The notes beneath the pieces were generated by a model. That model did not search any database. It worked only from the letters and a program-made list of their open reading frames with translations, and was not told where the DNA came from. From Porphyridium purpureum (taxonomy: Eukaryota > Rhodophyta > Bangiophyceae > Porphyridiales > Porphyridiaceae), in NCBI GenBank assembly GCA_008690995.1, contig VRMN01000001.1, positions 930,001 through 994,000 on the forward strand: a stretch of 64,000 nt of DNA, in the 5' to 3' direction. The position numbers were made by a program, and so were the translations under genes. Position 1 is the stretch's first letter, and each line of letters begins with the position of its first letter. This document shows positions 17,466-25,537 of the stretch, in pieces.

Positions 17466-18356
17466 CTAATCAAGCAAATACGAATGAGATTGCCAGAAGG
17501 ATTCGGCGATGATATCCTGATGGATGCAGACCAAATTCTTCCTGAACGAGGCCTGGACCTTGCCACACCAATCACTGCAATGCTCCTCGTGTGCCACAAT
17601 TTCACAAGTACCTGTACCTGGGTCACTTCTCGATGTTTCTGTGCCAGGCGTCCGGCCTTTGGACGAGATCGTGTCTTCAGCCCCTTTTGCACCGCCGCCC
17701 GAAGCCTGGCGAAAGAGAAATGAACCCTTCCTGAAGATTTGAGGGAGCCTGTTATAGTTGATATCAAATCGCGAAAATAGCAGCTCGTTCTTCTGTGCAG
17801 TTTGTGTTCCTCGGAGAGCGCGCTGCGCGTCGCTTGGTTCTAGGCCGCTGTGCACGAGCGCCCAGAAGCATGTGTTGTACTGATTATTAATGTGCGCGTC
17901 GGCTTGCCGCCAGGACAGATAATGCCTCAGGTGCTGCGTCTGTGGATACACCACTACCCTGCCGTCAAAACTCGGCGGGTATTGCAAAGGGACCTCGTCG
18001 AAATACCTTGGCCAGTTCCACACGTACGCAGCTGTGAAGACGCTAGTGATCGACGACACGATCTTGCTCGCCCGCCGACCGTACAAATCGGCGCGTGGAG
18101 GCAATACGAAAGAGTACTCGTCACTGTGTCCGTAAGCACACACCACGGCGCCACCCAATTCTTCAAACACGCGCCCCGCCGCCGCATTCATCAGCGCCAG
18201 CCCGCGCAGGTCGTTTGGCTTGCGGAGCGCGTGCACGTCGGTGAAGCGCGAGAAGGCGCGGCCGTCGAGCCTCACGACCAGCCACGTGTCCGGAAGAAGC
18301 GCGTCCGCCCCTGGTAGCTCAAATGTCTTGACGTACTCGAAGCGCGATTTCGCCAT
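17466..18356 (-). CDS. THG1: tRNA-His guanylyltransferase
   Basis: This enzyme adds the G(-1) identity nucleotide to the 5' end of tRNA-His by a 3'-5' polymerase-like reaction. The start at 18356 gives the family opening MAKSRFEYVKTFE; in-frame upstream ATGs run into the divergent gene and are unlikely. Metal-binding motifs are intact (VVRLDGRAFSRFTDVH, KPNDLRGLALMN, AYGHSDEYSFV). So are HINNQYNTCFWALVHSG, NELLFSRFDINYNRLP and IFRKGSFLFR. The length of 296 residues is usual for the eukaryotic protein. The start codon lies only 57 bp from the likely start of the divergent serine racemase gene. Confidence 0.93.
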   Translation of the reverse strand: MAKSRFEYVKTFELPGADALLPDTWLVVRLDGRAFSRFTDVHALRKPNDLRGLALMNAAAGRVFEELGGAVVCAYGHSDEYSFVLPPRADLYGRRASKIVSSITSVFTAAYVWNWPRYFDEVPLQYPPSFDGRVVVYPQTQHLRHYLSWRQADAHINNQYNTCFWALVHSGLEPSDAQRALRGTQTAQKNELLFSRFDINYNRLPQIFRKGSFLFRQASGGGAKGAEDTISSKGRTPGTETSRSDPGTGTCEIVAHEEHCSDWCGKVQASFRKNLVCIHQDIIAESFWQSHSYLLD

Positions 18357-18413
18357 GCCCACATGCGCCCGGTGACGGACCGGAGTGTGCTGGTGAACGG
18401 GAGCGCTGCAAAG

Positions 18414-19499
18414 ATGGCTGGTCGCCGAGGGGATGCGTATGATCGCGCCGCGCTCCTTCAAGCATGCAGAGAAGCGGAACGGCGTCTGAAAGGCCGTGTG
18501 CGATACACGGCCGTGCATGAGATGCTTGCGAGCGACTTGTTCCCGTCACAGCCCGCGCTGCCGCAATTTTCGAATGGCGACGAGACGCATGTGTTTTTCA
18601 AGCTCGAGACGCAGCAATTGAGCGGCTCGTTCAAGATCAGAGGCGCACTAAATGCAATTCTTCAGCTACCATCCGGCTCGCACGTGATTGCGCACAGTTC
18701 TGGGAATCATGCTGCAGCGGTGGCGCTCGCAGCGCGTGTCCATGACTGCGAAGCCACCATTGTGGTTCCTGCAAGTGCGCCACGTTGCAAGACTGACCTG
18801 GTGCGACAGTTTGGGGGACGACTAGAGTTCTGCGAGAACTCCATGGAAGCACGGGAGCAGAGAACCGAGGCATTACGTGAGATGATTCCTCATGCGCACG
18901 TTATTCCGCCGTTCAACGACGAACGTGTGATCGCTGGCCAGTCTACCATTGCGGCGGAGTTTTTGAGCCAAGTGCCAGACCTGGAGGCCATCATTGTGCC
19001 TGTTTCTGGTGGCGGCATGATCAGTGGGATTGCGCTGGTGGCCAAGCATTTCAATCCACAGATCAAGATCTACGCTGCAGAACCATGTGGTAAAACGGGC
19101 GACCGGGCCGACGTCTACAACGCACACCGACGTCCTGACGGTCTGGGCCCGTCGAGCACGGACACTTTCATAAGCCCAGACACGATCGCTGATGGGCTGC
19201 GTGCCACACCCGGCTCGATCACGTGGCCTATTATTAACGACCTGGTGGACGCGGTGATTGTGGTGGACGAAACCGAGATTGTCTCCGCCATGCAGATCTG
19301 CTTTGAGCAGCTCAAGCTGGTTGTGGAGCCGTCCAGCGCGGTCGGCGTGGCGGCCCTTCGCCAGGCGCTTCTGCTCCGCGGCACCACAGCCGCACACGCC
19401 CAGCCGCAGCTAGCATCGATGCACCGCATCGGCGTCATTCTGTGTGGCGCGAATGTCGACCTTGGCGCGTTGTGGCACGAGGCGAACGCGCATACGTGA
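18414..19499 (+). CDS. SRR: Serine racemase / PLP-dependent serine-threonine dehydratase
   Basis: This is a fold-type II PLP enzyme of 361 residues without an ACT domain. The PLP lysine lies in SGSFKIRGALNAI, and the cofactor loops are HSSGNHAAAVALAA and VPVSGGGMISGIAL. TIADGLRATPGSITWPIIND and the C-terminal VILCGANVDL closely follow serine racemases of animals and plants. Members interconvert L- and D-serine and also deaminate serine. Threonine dehydratase is the closest alternative, but biosynthetic forms carry ACT domains. An in-frame ATG at 18363 exists only 6 bp from the THG1 start codon, so 18414 is preferred. Confidence 0.88.
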   Translation: MAGRRGDAYDRAALLQACREAERRLKGRVRYTAVHEMLASDLFPSQPALPQFSNGDETHVFFKLETQQLSGSFKIRGALNAILQLPSGSHVIAHSSGNHAAAVALAARVHDCEATIVVPASAPRCKTDLVRQFGGRLEFCENSMEAREQRTEALREMIPHAHVIPPFNDERVIAGQSTIAAEFLSQVPDLEAIIVPVSGGGMISGIALVAKHFNPQIKIYAAEPCGKTGDRADVYNAHRRPDGLGPSSTDTFISPDTIADGLRATPGSITWPIINDLVDAVIVVDETEIVSAMQICFEQLKLVVEPSSAVGVAALRQALLLRGTTAAHAQPQLASMHRIGVILCGANVDLGALWHEANAHT

Positions 19500-19505
19500 G
19501 CGATT

Positions 19506-19540
19506 ACTGTACTCCGCACTGTACCATATCACTTTGAACC
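19506..19540. promoter_or_regulatory. Two ACTGTAC elements and a GAACCGAAC element upstream of UMPS
   Basis: ACTGTAC occurs at 19506-19512 and 19518-19524, followed about 10 bp later by GAACCGAAC. The group lies about 160-190 bp upstream of the UMPS start and just after the serine racemase stop. Confidence 0.45.
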
Positions 19541-19696
19541 GAACTCCGGCTCGCGCACGAATGCAGTATGAAAAACCGGGACCATTTTGTGATTTGCGCG
19601 TCGGGCATCTAAGAAAATGGCGAGAATCTGAAGAGCACGTTGGCGGGGCAGTTGTGCCAGGAGAGCGACGACGAGAGCGTGGTGGCAAGCTGAGTG

Positions 19697-21379
19697 ATGG
19701 CATTTGTCAGTGCGTGCATAAGCAAGCTGGGCGTCGCGTCGAGCTCATTTGGTTCAGATCGTCGGATCTTTGCGCAGCGGCGTCCGTCCGACGCGTGCAA
19801 CACGCGCCCGCGACGCGTGTGCGGCCGTCGCGCAACCTGCCCGTCGCTCAGCCTCACTGGTGGTGAGGCCGTCGTCAGCGTGGACATGGACAAGACAAGT
19901 CAGCAGCGCCATGTGCGCGACTCCACCAAGAAGCTGGTGGAAATGCTGTTCGATGTGGGCGCCTTGAAGTTCGGCGAGTTCACGCTCAAGAGCGGCATCG
20001 TCTCACCGGTGTATGTGGACCTCCGCGTGACCGTTTCGCACCCTCAGCTGCTCAAACTTGTGGGGGAGGAGCTCTTGGAAACGGTCGCTACAGTTGACTA
20101 TGATCTACTTTGCGGGGTACCGTATACAGCGCTTCCGTTTGCAACCGCAATGTCGCTCCAGACTTCCAAGCCCATGCTCATGAGGAGGAAAGAGGCCAAG
20201 TCTTATGGAACTAAAAAACTCATAGAAGGTGAGTTTTCTGCCGGGCAAAGCTGCCTTGTTGTGGAGGATCTTGTCACGTCGGGCATGAGCGTCATGGAAA
20301 CAGTCACGCCGCTGCGAATGATGGATTTAACGGTCGACCATGTAGTGGTGCTCTTGGACCGCGAGCAAGGCGCAGAGGCCAACCTGACGCATGGCAAAGT
20401 CACCTTGCATTCGGCAATTACGATGAGCGAGGCGCTGTCAGCTTTGCAGGAATCTGGAAGAGTGTCAGCGGAGCAAGCCGACAAGGTGCTTGATTTTATT
20501 CGCGCAAATCGAGTGCGTTTGGATGCGTCCGGTGCGGTCGTGACGCGTGCAGTCAGCACATACAAGGGCCCTCTAAAAAGCTACGAGGATCGCGCCCTGA
20601 ATGACGTGGCTAACCCCGTCGCGAGGCGCTTGCTCAACATAATGGCCTCGAAGCAGTCGAATTTGTGCTTGTCTGCAGACGTCAACACGGTCGAGGAGCT
20701 GATCGAGCTTGCTGAGACTGTTGGTGCCGAAATCTGCGCGCTCAAAACACACGCTGATATTTTGACGGACTGGGACGCGAACAGCGGCAAGCGTATACTA
20801 GACGTGGCACGGCATCACAATTTTTTGATATTCGAGGACCGCAAGTTTGCTGATATCGGAAACACTGTGATCAAGCAGGGCGCTGCAGGCGTGCATAAAA
20901 TTACCGAATGGGCAGATATCATCAATGCTCACCCGGTTCCCGGGCCCAATATTGTGCAGGGTCTCAGGCAGGCGGCAGATAAGTACGGCCGCGAAATTGG
21001 CCTGCTGCTGCTGGCCGAAATGAGCTCGAAGGGTAATTTTCCCAGTGCGCTCGATGGGTATGCGAAGTTGACGTACGAGATCGCGGAGAAGGAACCAGAT
21101 TTTGTCTTTGGGTTCATTGCCATGGGAAGCATCTCTTCCCCGGCGGACCGTGAAAAATACATCGTCATGACTCCGGGAGTTCAGATGAGGGAAGGTGGCG
21201 ATCAGTTTGGCCAGCAGTATGTGACACCGCAGAAAGTTATTGCAGAGAATGGAAGCGATGTGATCATCGTGGGCCGCGGAATCTATCGGGCAGATGACCC
21301 ACTCGAAGCCGCGCGTGCGTATCGAGACGAAGGCTGGAAGGCATACCTATCTCGTCTGCAGCGACAGAGCAGCGAGTAG
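19697..21379 (+). CDS. UMPS: UMP synthase (orotate phosphoribosyltransferase-OMP decarboxylase)
   Basis: This bifunctional enzyme catalyses the last two steps of de novo pyrimidine synthesis. The N-terminal half is OPRT ([21 protein letters not shown], and the PRPP loop [15 protein letters not shown]). The C-terminal half is OMP decarboxylase ([14 protein letters not shown], catalytic [49 protein letters not shown]). The order OPRT then OMPDC is that of animals and land plants, not the reversed diatom/kinetoplastid order. The protein begins [17 protein letters not shown] and has a Ser/Arg-rich N-terminal extension of about 60 residues, which looks like a red algal plastid transit peptide. An internal ATG at 19886 would give a cytosolic form. 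Confidence 0.93.
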   Translation: MAFVSACISKLGVASSSFGSDRRIFAQRRPSDACNTRPRRVCGRRATCPSLSLTGGEAVVSVDMDKTSQQRHVRDSTKKLVEMLFDVGALKFGEFTLKSGIVSPVYVDLRVTVSHPQLLKLVGEELLETVATVDYDLLCGVPYTALPFATAMSLQTSKPMLMRRKEAKSYGTKKLIEGEFSAGQSCLVVEDLVTSGMSVMETVTPLRMMDLTVDHVVVLLDREQGAEANLTHGKVTLHSAITMSEALSALQESGRVSAEQADKVLDFIRANRVRLDASGAVVTRAVSTYKGPLKSYEDRALNDVANPVARRLLNIMASKQSNLCLSADVNTVEELIELAETVGAEICALKTHADILTDWDANSGKRILDVARHHNFLIFEDRKFADIGNTVIKQGAAGVHKITEWADIINAHPVPGPNIVQGLRQAADKYGREIGLLLLAEMSSKGNFPSALDGYAKLTYEIAEKEPDFVFGFIAMGSISSPADREKYIVMTPGVQMREGGDQFGQQYVTPQKVIAENGSDVIIVGRGIYRADDPLEAARAYRDEGWKAYLSRLQRQSSE

Positions 21380-21535
21380 TTATCGACTACGTCCCATTCT
21401 CCTCGCACGCTATGTCATTTACAAAAAGGATTCTAGCTGACTCAAAAGGCGGTGTGCGTCGTCGAGGTCTCGTCATGATTTTCAGCACCGATAAAAGGAT
21501 TTCCCCACATGACTTGCCCGACCACGACGAGACAG

Positions 21536-22156
21536 CTAGTACGCGCGTCGATTTTCAAAGAGCTTGCGGATTCGGACGACCTGTGCGGCAGCCACTGCAA
21601 CGATCAGGGCACATTCCACCAGCGACCAGTACATGACTCGTCGGCGATTGCTCTCCGCGGTCTTGCGGTGCCGGGCCTCGCGCGCCTTGAAGCTCGCGAG
21701 ATCGATCTTCGCAGCAGACACGAGCGAGTTCAGGCGCTCCACTGCATAAACCATATCATTCACATGCTCCTCCTTGATGACCTGTGAGAGCCCAAAATCG
21801 TTTTCGATGTTGACCCAGAATGACACCTCGGTCGCAGCGTACGAGTTGCTGAAGCAAAAGGTGTACTCGCCGTCCTCCTCGGCCACAAAGTCGATCCGTC
21901 CCTCACTCTCCGCCTCGAACTTCTTGATGATCATGCCTCTCGGCGACTTGACTTCCAGGTACACGTATGCGCCGTAGCCCCACGACACCACATCAAAGAA
22001 CGCGAGCACTTTGTTCTGCTTGTGCGTGAGCTCGTAGAAGCAGAGCGGCTTCTGACCAGGCTCAATGCTGAACGACAGGCCTGACACAACACGCATAACG
22101 CACGCGGCCGCCGCGCACGCCAGCGCCACGCTCCATACTGTCCAAACCCGTCGCAT
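21536..22156 (-). CDS. p24 (emp24/GOLD) family cargo receptor
   Basis: p24 proteins cycle between ER and Golgi in COPI and COPII vesicles and help to sort cargo. From ATG 22156 the protein has 206 residues: a signal peptide (VWSVALACAAAACVMRVVSG), a GOLD domain (KPLCFYELT, AYVYLEVKSPRGM, GEYTFCFSNSYA with the paired cysteines), a short coiled coil, one membrane span (VECALIVAVAAAQVV) and a cytosolic tail KLFENRRAY. The tail has the aromatic/hydrophobic plus dibasic pattern expected of coat-binding signals. The frame extends upstream to 22231, but that addition would precede the signal peptide. Confidence 0.9.
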   Translation of the reverse strand: MRRVWTVWSVALACAAAACVMRVVSGLSFSIEPGQKPLCFYELTHKQNKVLAFFDVVSWGYGAYVYLEVKSPRGMIIKKFEAESEGRIDFVAEEDGEYTFCFSNSYAATEVSFWVNIENDFGLSQVIKEEHVNDMVYAVERLNSLVSAAKIDLASFKAREARHRKTAESNRRRVMYWSLVECALIVAVAAAQVVRIRKLFENRRAY

Positions 22157-22310
22157 CGTCCTTGTGTTCCTTACTCTCCCTTGGTCTCCCGCGTCTGCAC
22201 TCGTAGCCCTGTGCGCGATGGCCCGCTTCAAAGACTTCTCGAGTGGTCCCGATTCTTGCTAAACGATCTTGTTTTATTGATAAAAGTTCGAACCCATCGT
22301 TTTTTATATG

Positions 22311-22410
22311 GTACAGTCCTCCGTCACCAGGTTCAGACATGCGTACAGTGCAGAGAAGTACAGCTTCATGAACCGAATGGGTGTACAGTGAACCGATAAG
22401 AACCGAACTG
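22311..22410. promoter_or_regulatory. Cluster of GTACAGT and GAACCG elements in the p24-HIG1 divergent promoter
   Basis: GTACAGT occurs at 22311, 22343 and 22383, with GTACAGC at 22358. Interleaved are GAACCGAA, GAACCGAT and GAACCGAACTGG. The cluster lies roughly midway between the divergent start codons (p24 ATG 22156, HIG1 ATG 22550), so it may serve both genes. Confidence 0.55.
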
Positions 22411-22549
22411 GTTTGTGGAGCGCGTGCGCGCAGTGGTGAGCCGACGCGCTGCTTCCGCTTCCGCGACAGAAGCTCCGAGCCGGGCACAAAGAGTGTGCGT
22501 GTGGTTGCGACGTGGCAGTAAGTTTTTGTCAGGAAAGAACGACAAGTCA

Positions 22550-22942
22550 ATGGGCGAGCGGCCAAGCGGAGCGCCGGAGGACGCGGCGCCCGCGGCGCCC
22601 GCGGCGCCGGCGCCAGTGCGCGTGGAAATGTTCATGGAACAGGAGCCCCCGAGGGGCTTTATTGCGCCAGACGTGACAAAGCTGAACGACCGCAAGATGG
22701 AGCTCGCCAAGAAGAATCCGCTGGTCTTGGTGGGCACGGGAGTAACATGCTTTGTACTGGCTCGTGGGCTGGTGGCGATGAGGCGCGGGGATTCGCGCAC
22801 AAGCCAGCTCATGATGCGTGGGCGCGTCGCGGCACAAGGATTTACGGTCGCCGTGCTCGCTGCAAGCGCAGCTTACGTAAGTTACCGCGAGAAGCAAGCA
22901 ACAGCCGCGCCTGAGGCTGAGATTGCCGAAGAAAAGGCTTAA
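22550..22942 (+). CDS. HIG1-domain mitochondrial protein
   Basis: HIG1 proteins (HIGD/Rcf1 group) sit in the inner mitochondrial membrane and help to assemble or stabilise cytochrome oxidase supercomplexes. The 130-residue protein has an Ala/Pro-rich N-terminus and then a clear HIG1 domain: KNPLVLVGTGVTCFVLARGL, MRRGDSRTSQLMMRGRVAAQ, GFTVAVLAASAAYVSY. This gives two membrane hairpin segments around the conserved SQxMMRxRxxAQG loop. The ATG at 22550 matches the usual family length; an upstream in-frame ATG at 22415 would add a basic stretch that could act as a presequence. An AATAAA at about 23050 may be its polyadenylation signal. Confidence 0.87.
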   Translation: MGERPSGAPEDAAPAAPAAPAPVRVEMFMEQEPPRGFIAPDVTKLNDRKMELAKKNPLVLVGTGVTCFVLARGLVAMRRGDSRTSQLMMRGRVAAQGFTVAVLAASAAYVSYREKQATAAPEAEIAEEKA

Positions 22943-23136
22943 CTTTGAGCGCACGCATAGGAGACTCCTTGCTATTCTATATTGGTAAGTTGGGTAGATT
23001 GGGTTAATGACTGTTGAGCGCCTTTGTACCGACTGAACGTTTATGTACGAATAAATAATCAGCGATTTCTGACGAGAATGGTAGCCGAATCATGCGGGAC
23101 TCGCCCATTCATGGCCACCTGAAAGCGCCGATTCGC

Positions 23137-24054
23137 TCAGTGGCCTTTCCAACCGCCCTTTTTCGGAACACTATCCGTGACGATAGCAAAAATGATGATC
23201 ATGATGACGATGAGAAATAGGGCGCCGGACATCATGACTGGCCCGTATGGATCGTCCCAATCATCCGGCGAGCGAAGGCCCTGCCGCAAGGCCCGTCGCC
23301 GCATAAAGTACCTGAACAGCCCATAGTAGATGAAGAAAAATGACAGAATCCAAATGATAAAGACCATCCAAGTGCGACCTGGCGTGGATTGACCGAAAAA
23401 GGTGAGAATGAACGTCCCCATGGCGCCGAGGTGGAAGCCGAAAAACAACCACTTGAAGAATGTGCGCTCGTTTGCCATATGCGTCTTAATGTCATCATCC
23501 TTATTCTTCTTCTTCTTGACCAGCGGCTGAGCTTCCAGATCTGGCAGGAGCGCCGTGGTCTCATCGGCCTTCTTGTCCTTATCTTTCTCCTTGTCCTTGT
23601 CCTTCTCTTTGTCCTTCTTCTTCTTATCCTTATCCTTCTTCTTCTTGGCGCCGCCTGCGCCGTCTGCGCCGTCTGCTAATGCTTCCGAGTCTGCCTCGAC
23701 ATCCTCTTCCTCATCCGGTCTCGGCACATCCTCTTCCCCTTCCGGCTTTGGAAAGTCGCCTTCCTCTTCCGGCTTCGGAACATCTACTTTCTCGTGCGGT
23801 GGCACAGCCTCAGGGTGTCCAGCGGCAAGCCCTTGCCCCCCTACTTCTGGATCCAACGGGGCCGCCATGCTCACCGCATCTTGCTCACCGCCCGGCTCCG
23901 CCATGCCCGCTGCTTGATTCCCTACGGCAAATGAACCGTTCCCCCGTGTTACTCCGTTGGCCCGTCCCACTGACCACTCCTTCTTCGCCCACGCGCCGCC
24001 TCCAAGTTCCTGCCCGTCTCTATACCAGATTCGATCCTTCGCCTGAACCTCCAT
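23137..24054 (-). CDS. VTC1-like (DUF202) membrane protein
   Basis: The C-terminal third resembles the three-span VTC1/DUF202 domain of the vacuolar transporter chaperone complex, which makes polyphosphate and moves it into acidic vacuoles. Key pieces are IKTHMANERTFFKWLFFGFH, then hydrophobic spans at GAMGTFILTFF, WMVFIIWILSFFFIYYGLF and ALFLIVIMIIIFAIV. The N-terminal half is low complexity: repeated acidic P-K-P-E-E-E-type motifs, then a long Lys/Asp/Glu tract. ETTALLP just before the domain is a possible acidic dileucine vacuole-sorting signal. No SPX or polymerase domain is present. ATG 23904 is an alternative start. A GCTGTACTT element lies about 45 bp upstream. Confidence 0.7.
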   Translation of the reverse strand: MEVQAKDRIWYRDGQELGGGAWAKKEWSVGRANGVTRGNGSFAVGNQAAGMAEPGGEQDAVSMAAPLDPEVGGQGLAAGHPEAVPPHEKVDVPKPEEEGDFPKPEGEEDVPRPDEEEDVEADSEALADGADGAGGAKKKKDKDKKKKDKEKDKDKEKDKDKKADETTALLPDLEAQPLVKKKKNKDDDIKTHMANERTFFKWLFFGFHLGAMGTFILTFFGQSTPGRTWMVFIIWILSFFFIYYGLFRYFMRRRALRQGLRSPDDWDDPYGPVMMSGALFLIVIMIIIFAIVTDSVPKKGGWKGH

Positions 24055-24309
24055 TTAAAAGAGAACTGGCTAATGGTAAAGTGACTTCGTCCGGCGCTGT
24101 ACTTCAAACTGCACGTGACGACAGCGTTCGAGAACGAGCAGAGAAGAACGAAATGACGCGGTTGCAGTCGGCATGGCCGCTACGCGCGTGCGGACGGGAC
24201 CTCGCGCGCAATTCGAAGGAGTATGTTCTATTCATGTGCGGCATTAATGCTTCGAATGTAAAGAAAAAACTAACCGGACTACAAGAGCAACCGCCGAGGA
24301 CAATACGCC

Positions 24310-24411
24310 ATGGCAAGAAAAAAGAAGCCGCTGCCGTTGGTCTCGTGCGACCTTCCGCCAATCGAAATCGGAGAGTTCAACGTGAACGCGCTCATGCGTC
24401 GCATTCTGTGA
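24310..24411 (+). CDS. Possible very small ORF of unknown function
   Basis: A 33-codon frame begins MARKKKPLPLVSC and ends NALMRRIL. It lies in the gap between the VTC1-like gene and akirin (24055-24630), upstream of the divergent VTC1-like start. The composition is protein-like (basic start, then PPIEIGEF), but I recognise no family. It could be a microprotein, a first exon or chance. I see nothing else in this gap. Confidence 0.2.
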   Translation: MARKKKPLPLVSCDLPPIEIGEFNVNALMRRIL

Positions 24412-24630
24412 AAAGAATAGGAGTTATGCTAAAGAAAAAAAATGCTTTTCTACCGTTCGCCGGGAACAGAATCTGGCGGCAAGTCCCAGCGGAACTCGCC
24501 CGAATCCCGTTCGGGCTCACATACTGAAGACCTTAACTGTAATCGAGCCTTCCGCACAGCGCCACGGCATAGGAAACGACTATTCATCATTTGCAGGAGC
24601 CAGCAGTAGCTGACCAACGGGTGTTTGCGT

Positions 24631-25212
24631 TTAGCTTAGATAGCTCAGTTCTCTGTCACGAAGCTGTCGGCTCACGTGGTCTTCGTGGTACTTGGAAAAT
24701 ACCTGCCATTGGTCGGCCAGCCTCTCCTCGAGCAGGGCCTGCAGCCGTTGCTCAGTGTTACGTTCGGTCTCTCTCACGGCTTTCCTCACAACAGACCTCA
24801 AGTCGCGAAAGGACAGGACGGGGTCTGATTCCCCGGCGAGTCCGTTGAGCAGAAGCGCCCGCTTCTTCGACGGAATCAGTGCAACCAAGTGCAAATCTTC
24901 CTCTGGACTTGTTGCCCGGCTTGACGGATGCGCAGCTCCGTTACTTTCTGATTCACCCGACTCGTTGTCCTCGCTTGACGACGACGAGGTCGCGTCTGCC
25001 TCGGCACCGACTTTCTTCGGACTGGCGTGAAGCTGCAGGCTCCTCACTGTCGCATCCATGCCCGCGGCCGTCCGCGCGCGCTTGCCCGAGGCAAGCGCGT
25101 ACCTATCGAACACCATTTTCCCCACACCCAGCGCGCGGTGATGCGGCGGCGAGTCGGTCAACATCATCGCGTCAGCGAACGCGCGCTTCTCGCCAATAAT
25201 GCCCGCGCTCAT
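24631..25212 (-). CDS. Akirin-like nuclear protein
   Basis: Akirins are small nuclear adaptor proteins that link transcription factors to chromatin remodellers and promote nuclear import of proteasomes in animals. The C-terminal 60 residues match the family pattern: a hydrophobic LSFRDLRSVV, an ERNTEQRLQALLEERLADQW helix, then VFSKYHEDHVSRQL and the terminal SYLS (animal akirins end SYVS). The N-terminus has a basic stretch (GKRARTAAG), a candidate nuclear signal, and the middle is Ser/Glu-rich. From the ATG at 25212 the length is 193 residues, close to the animal family. The call rests on the C-terminal pattern; function in an alga is unknown. Confidence 0.7.
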   Translation of the reverse strand: MSAGIIGEKRAFADAMMLTDSPPHHRALGVGKMVFDRYALASGKRARTAAGMDATVRSLQLHASPKKVGAEADATSSSSSEDNESGESESNGAAHPSSRATSPEEDLHLVALIPSKKRALLLNGLAGESDPVLSFRDLRSVVRKAVRETERNTEQRLQALLEERLADQWQVFSKYHEDHVSRQLRDRELSYLS

Positions 25213-25537
25213 CTTGGCGAAGGAGCCAGACACCCTCCGCACCTGGCGCCTCCCCGATTCCTCCCTCCCGTCTGCCTGCCTACCCGCCGCTCCCCAGACG
25301 CGCCACAATAACCAGCGCAGCGCCACCGCCTCGTCGTCCCCGACCCTGTCCTGCACACTCGGTTTGTCTCGGCGCTTTCTTTCTCCGCCCCCTTTTGCTC
25401 TCCCCACCTGTCGCGCCTTTTTATTAGGAAGCGCTGTACAAAGCCCACACAACCTTATTAAAGCAGCATAATTTATTAGGTTTCTCTGAAAAGGGAACCC
25501 TAATGTCACGATTTGCACGAAAAGGTCGGTAGATAGG

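Noticed and set aside
17850-18317. Open frame on the + strand opposite THG1
   Set aside because: It is the antisense shadow of the THG1 coding sequence, which matches its family across its length.
18363-21379. Operon-like co-transcription of serine racemase and UMPS
   Set aside because: The genes are on the same strand, but a 197-bp gap with its own pair of ACTGTAC elements suggests a separate promoter for UMPS.
23679-24527. Open frame of 282 codons on the + strand
   Set aside because: It runs antisense through the VTC1-like gene and is rich in Pro, Leu, His and Arg, as expected of the complement of acidic low-complexity codons.
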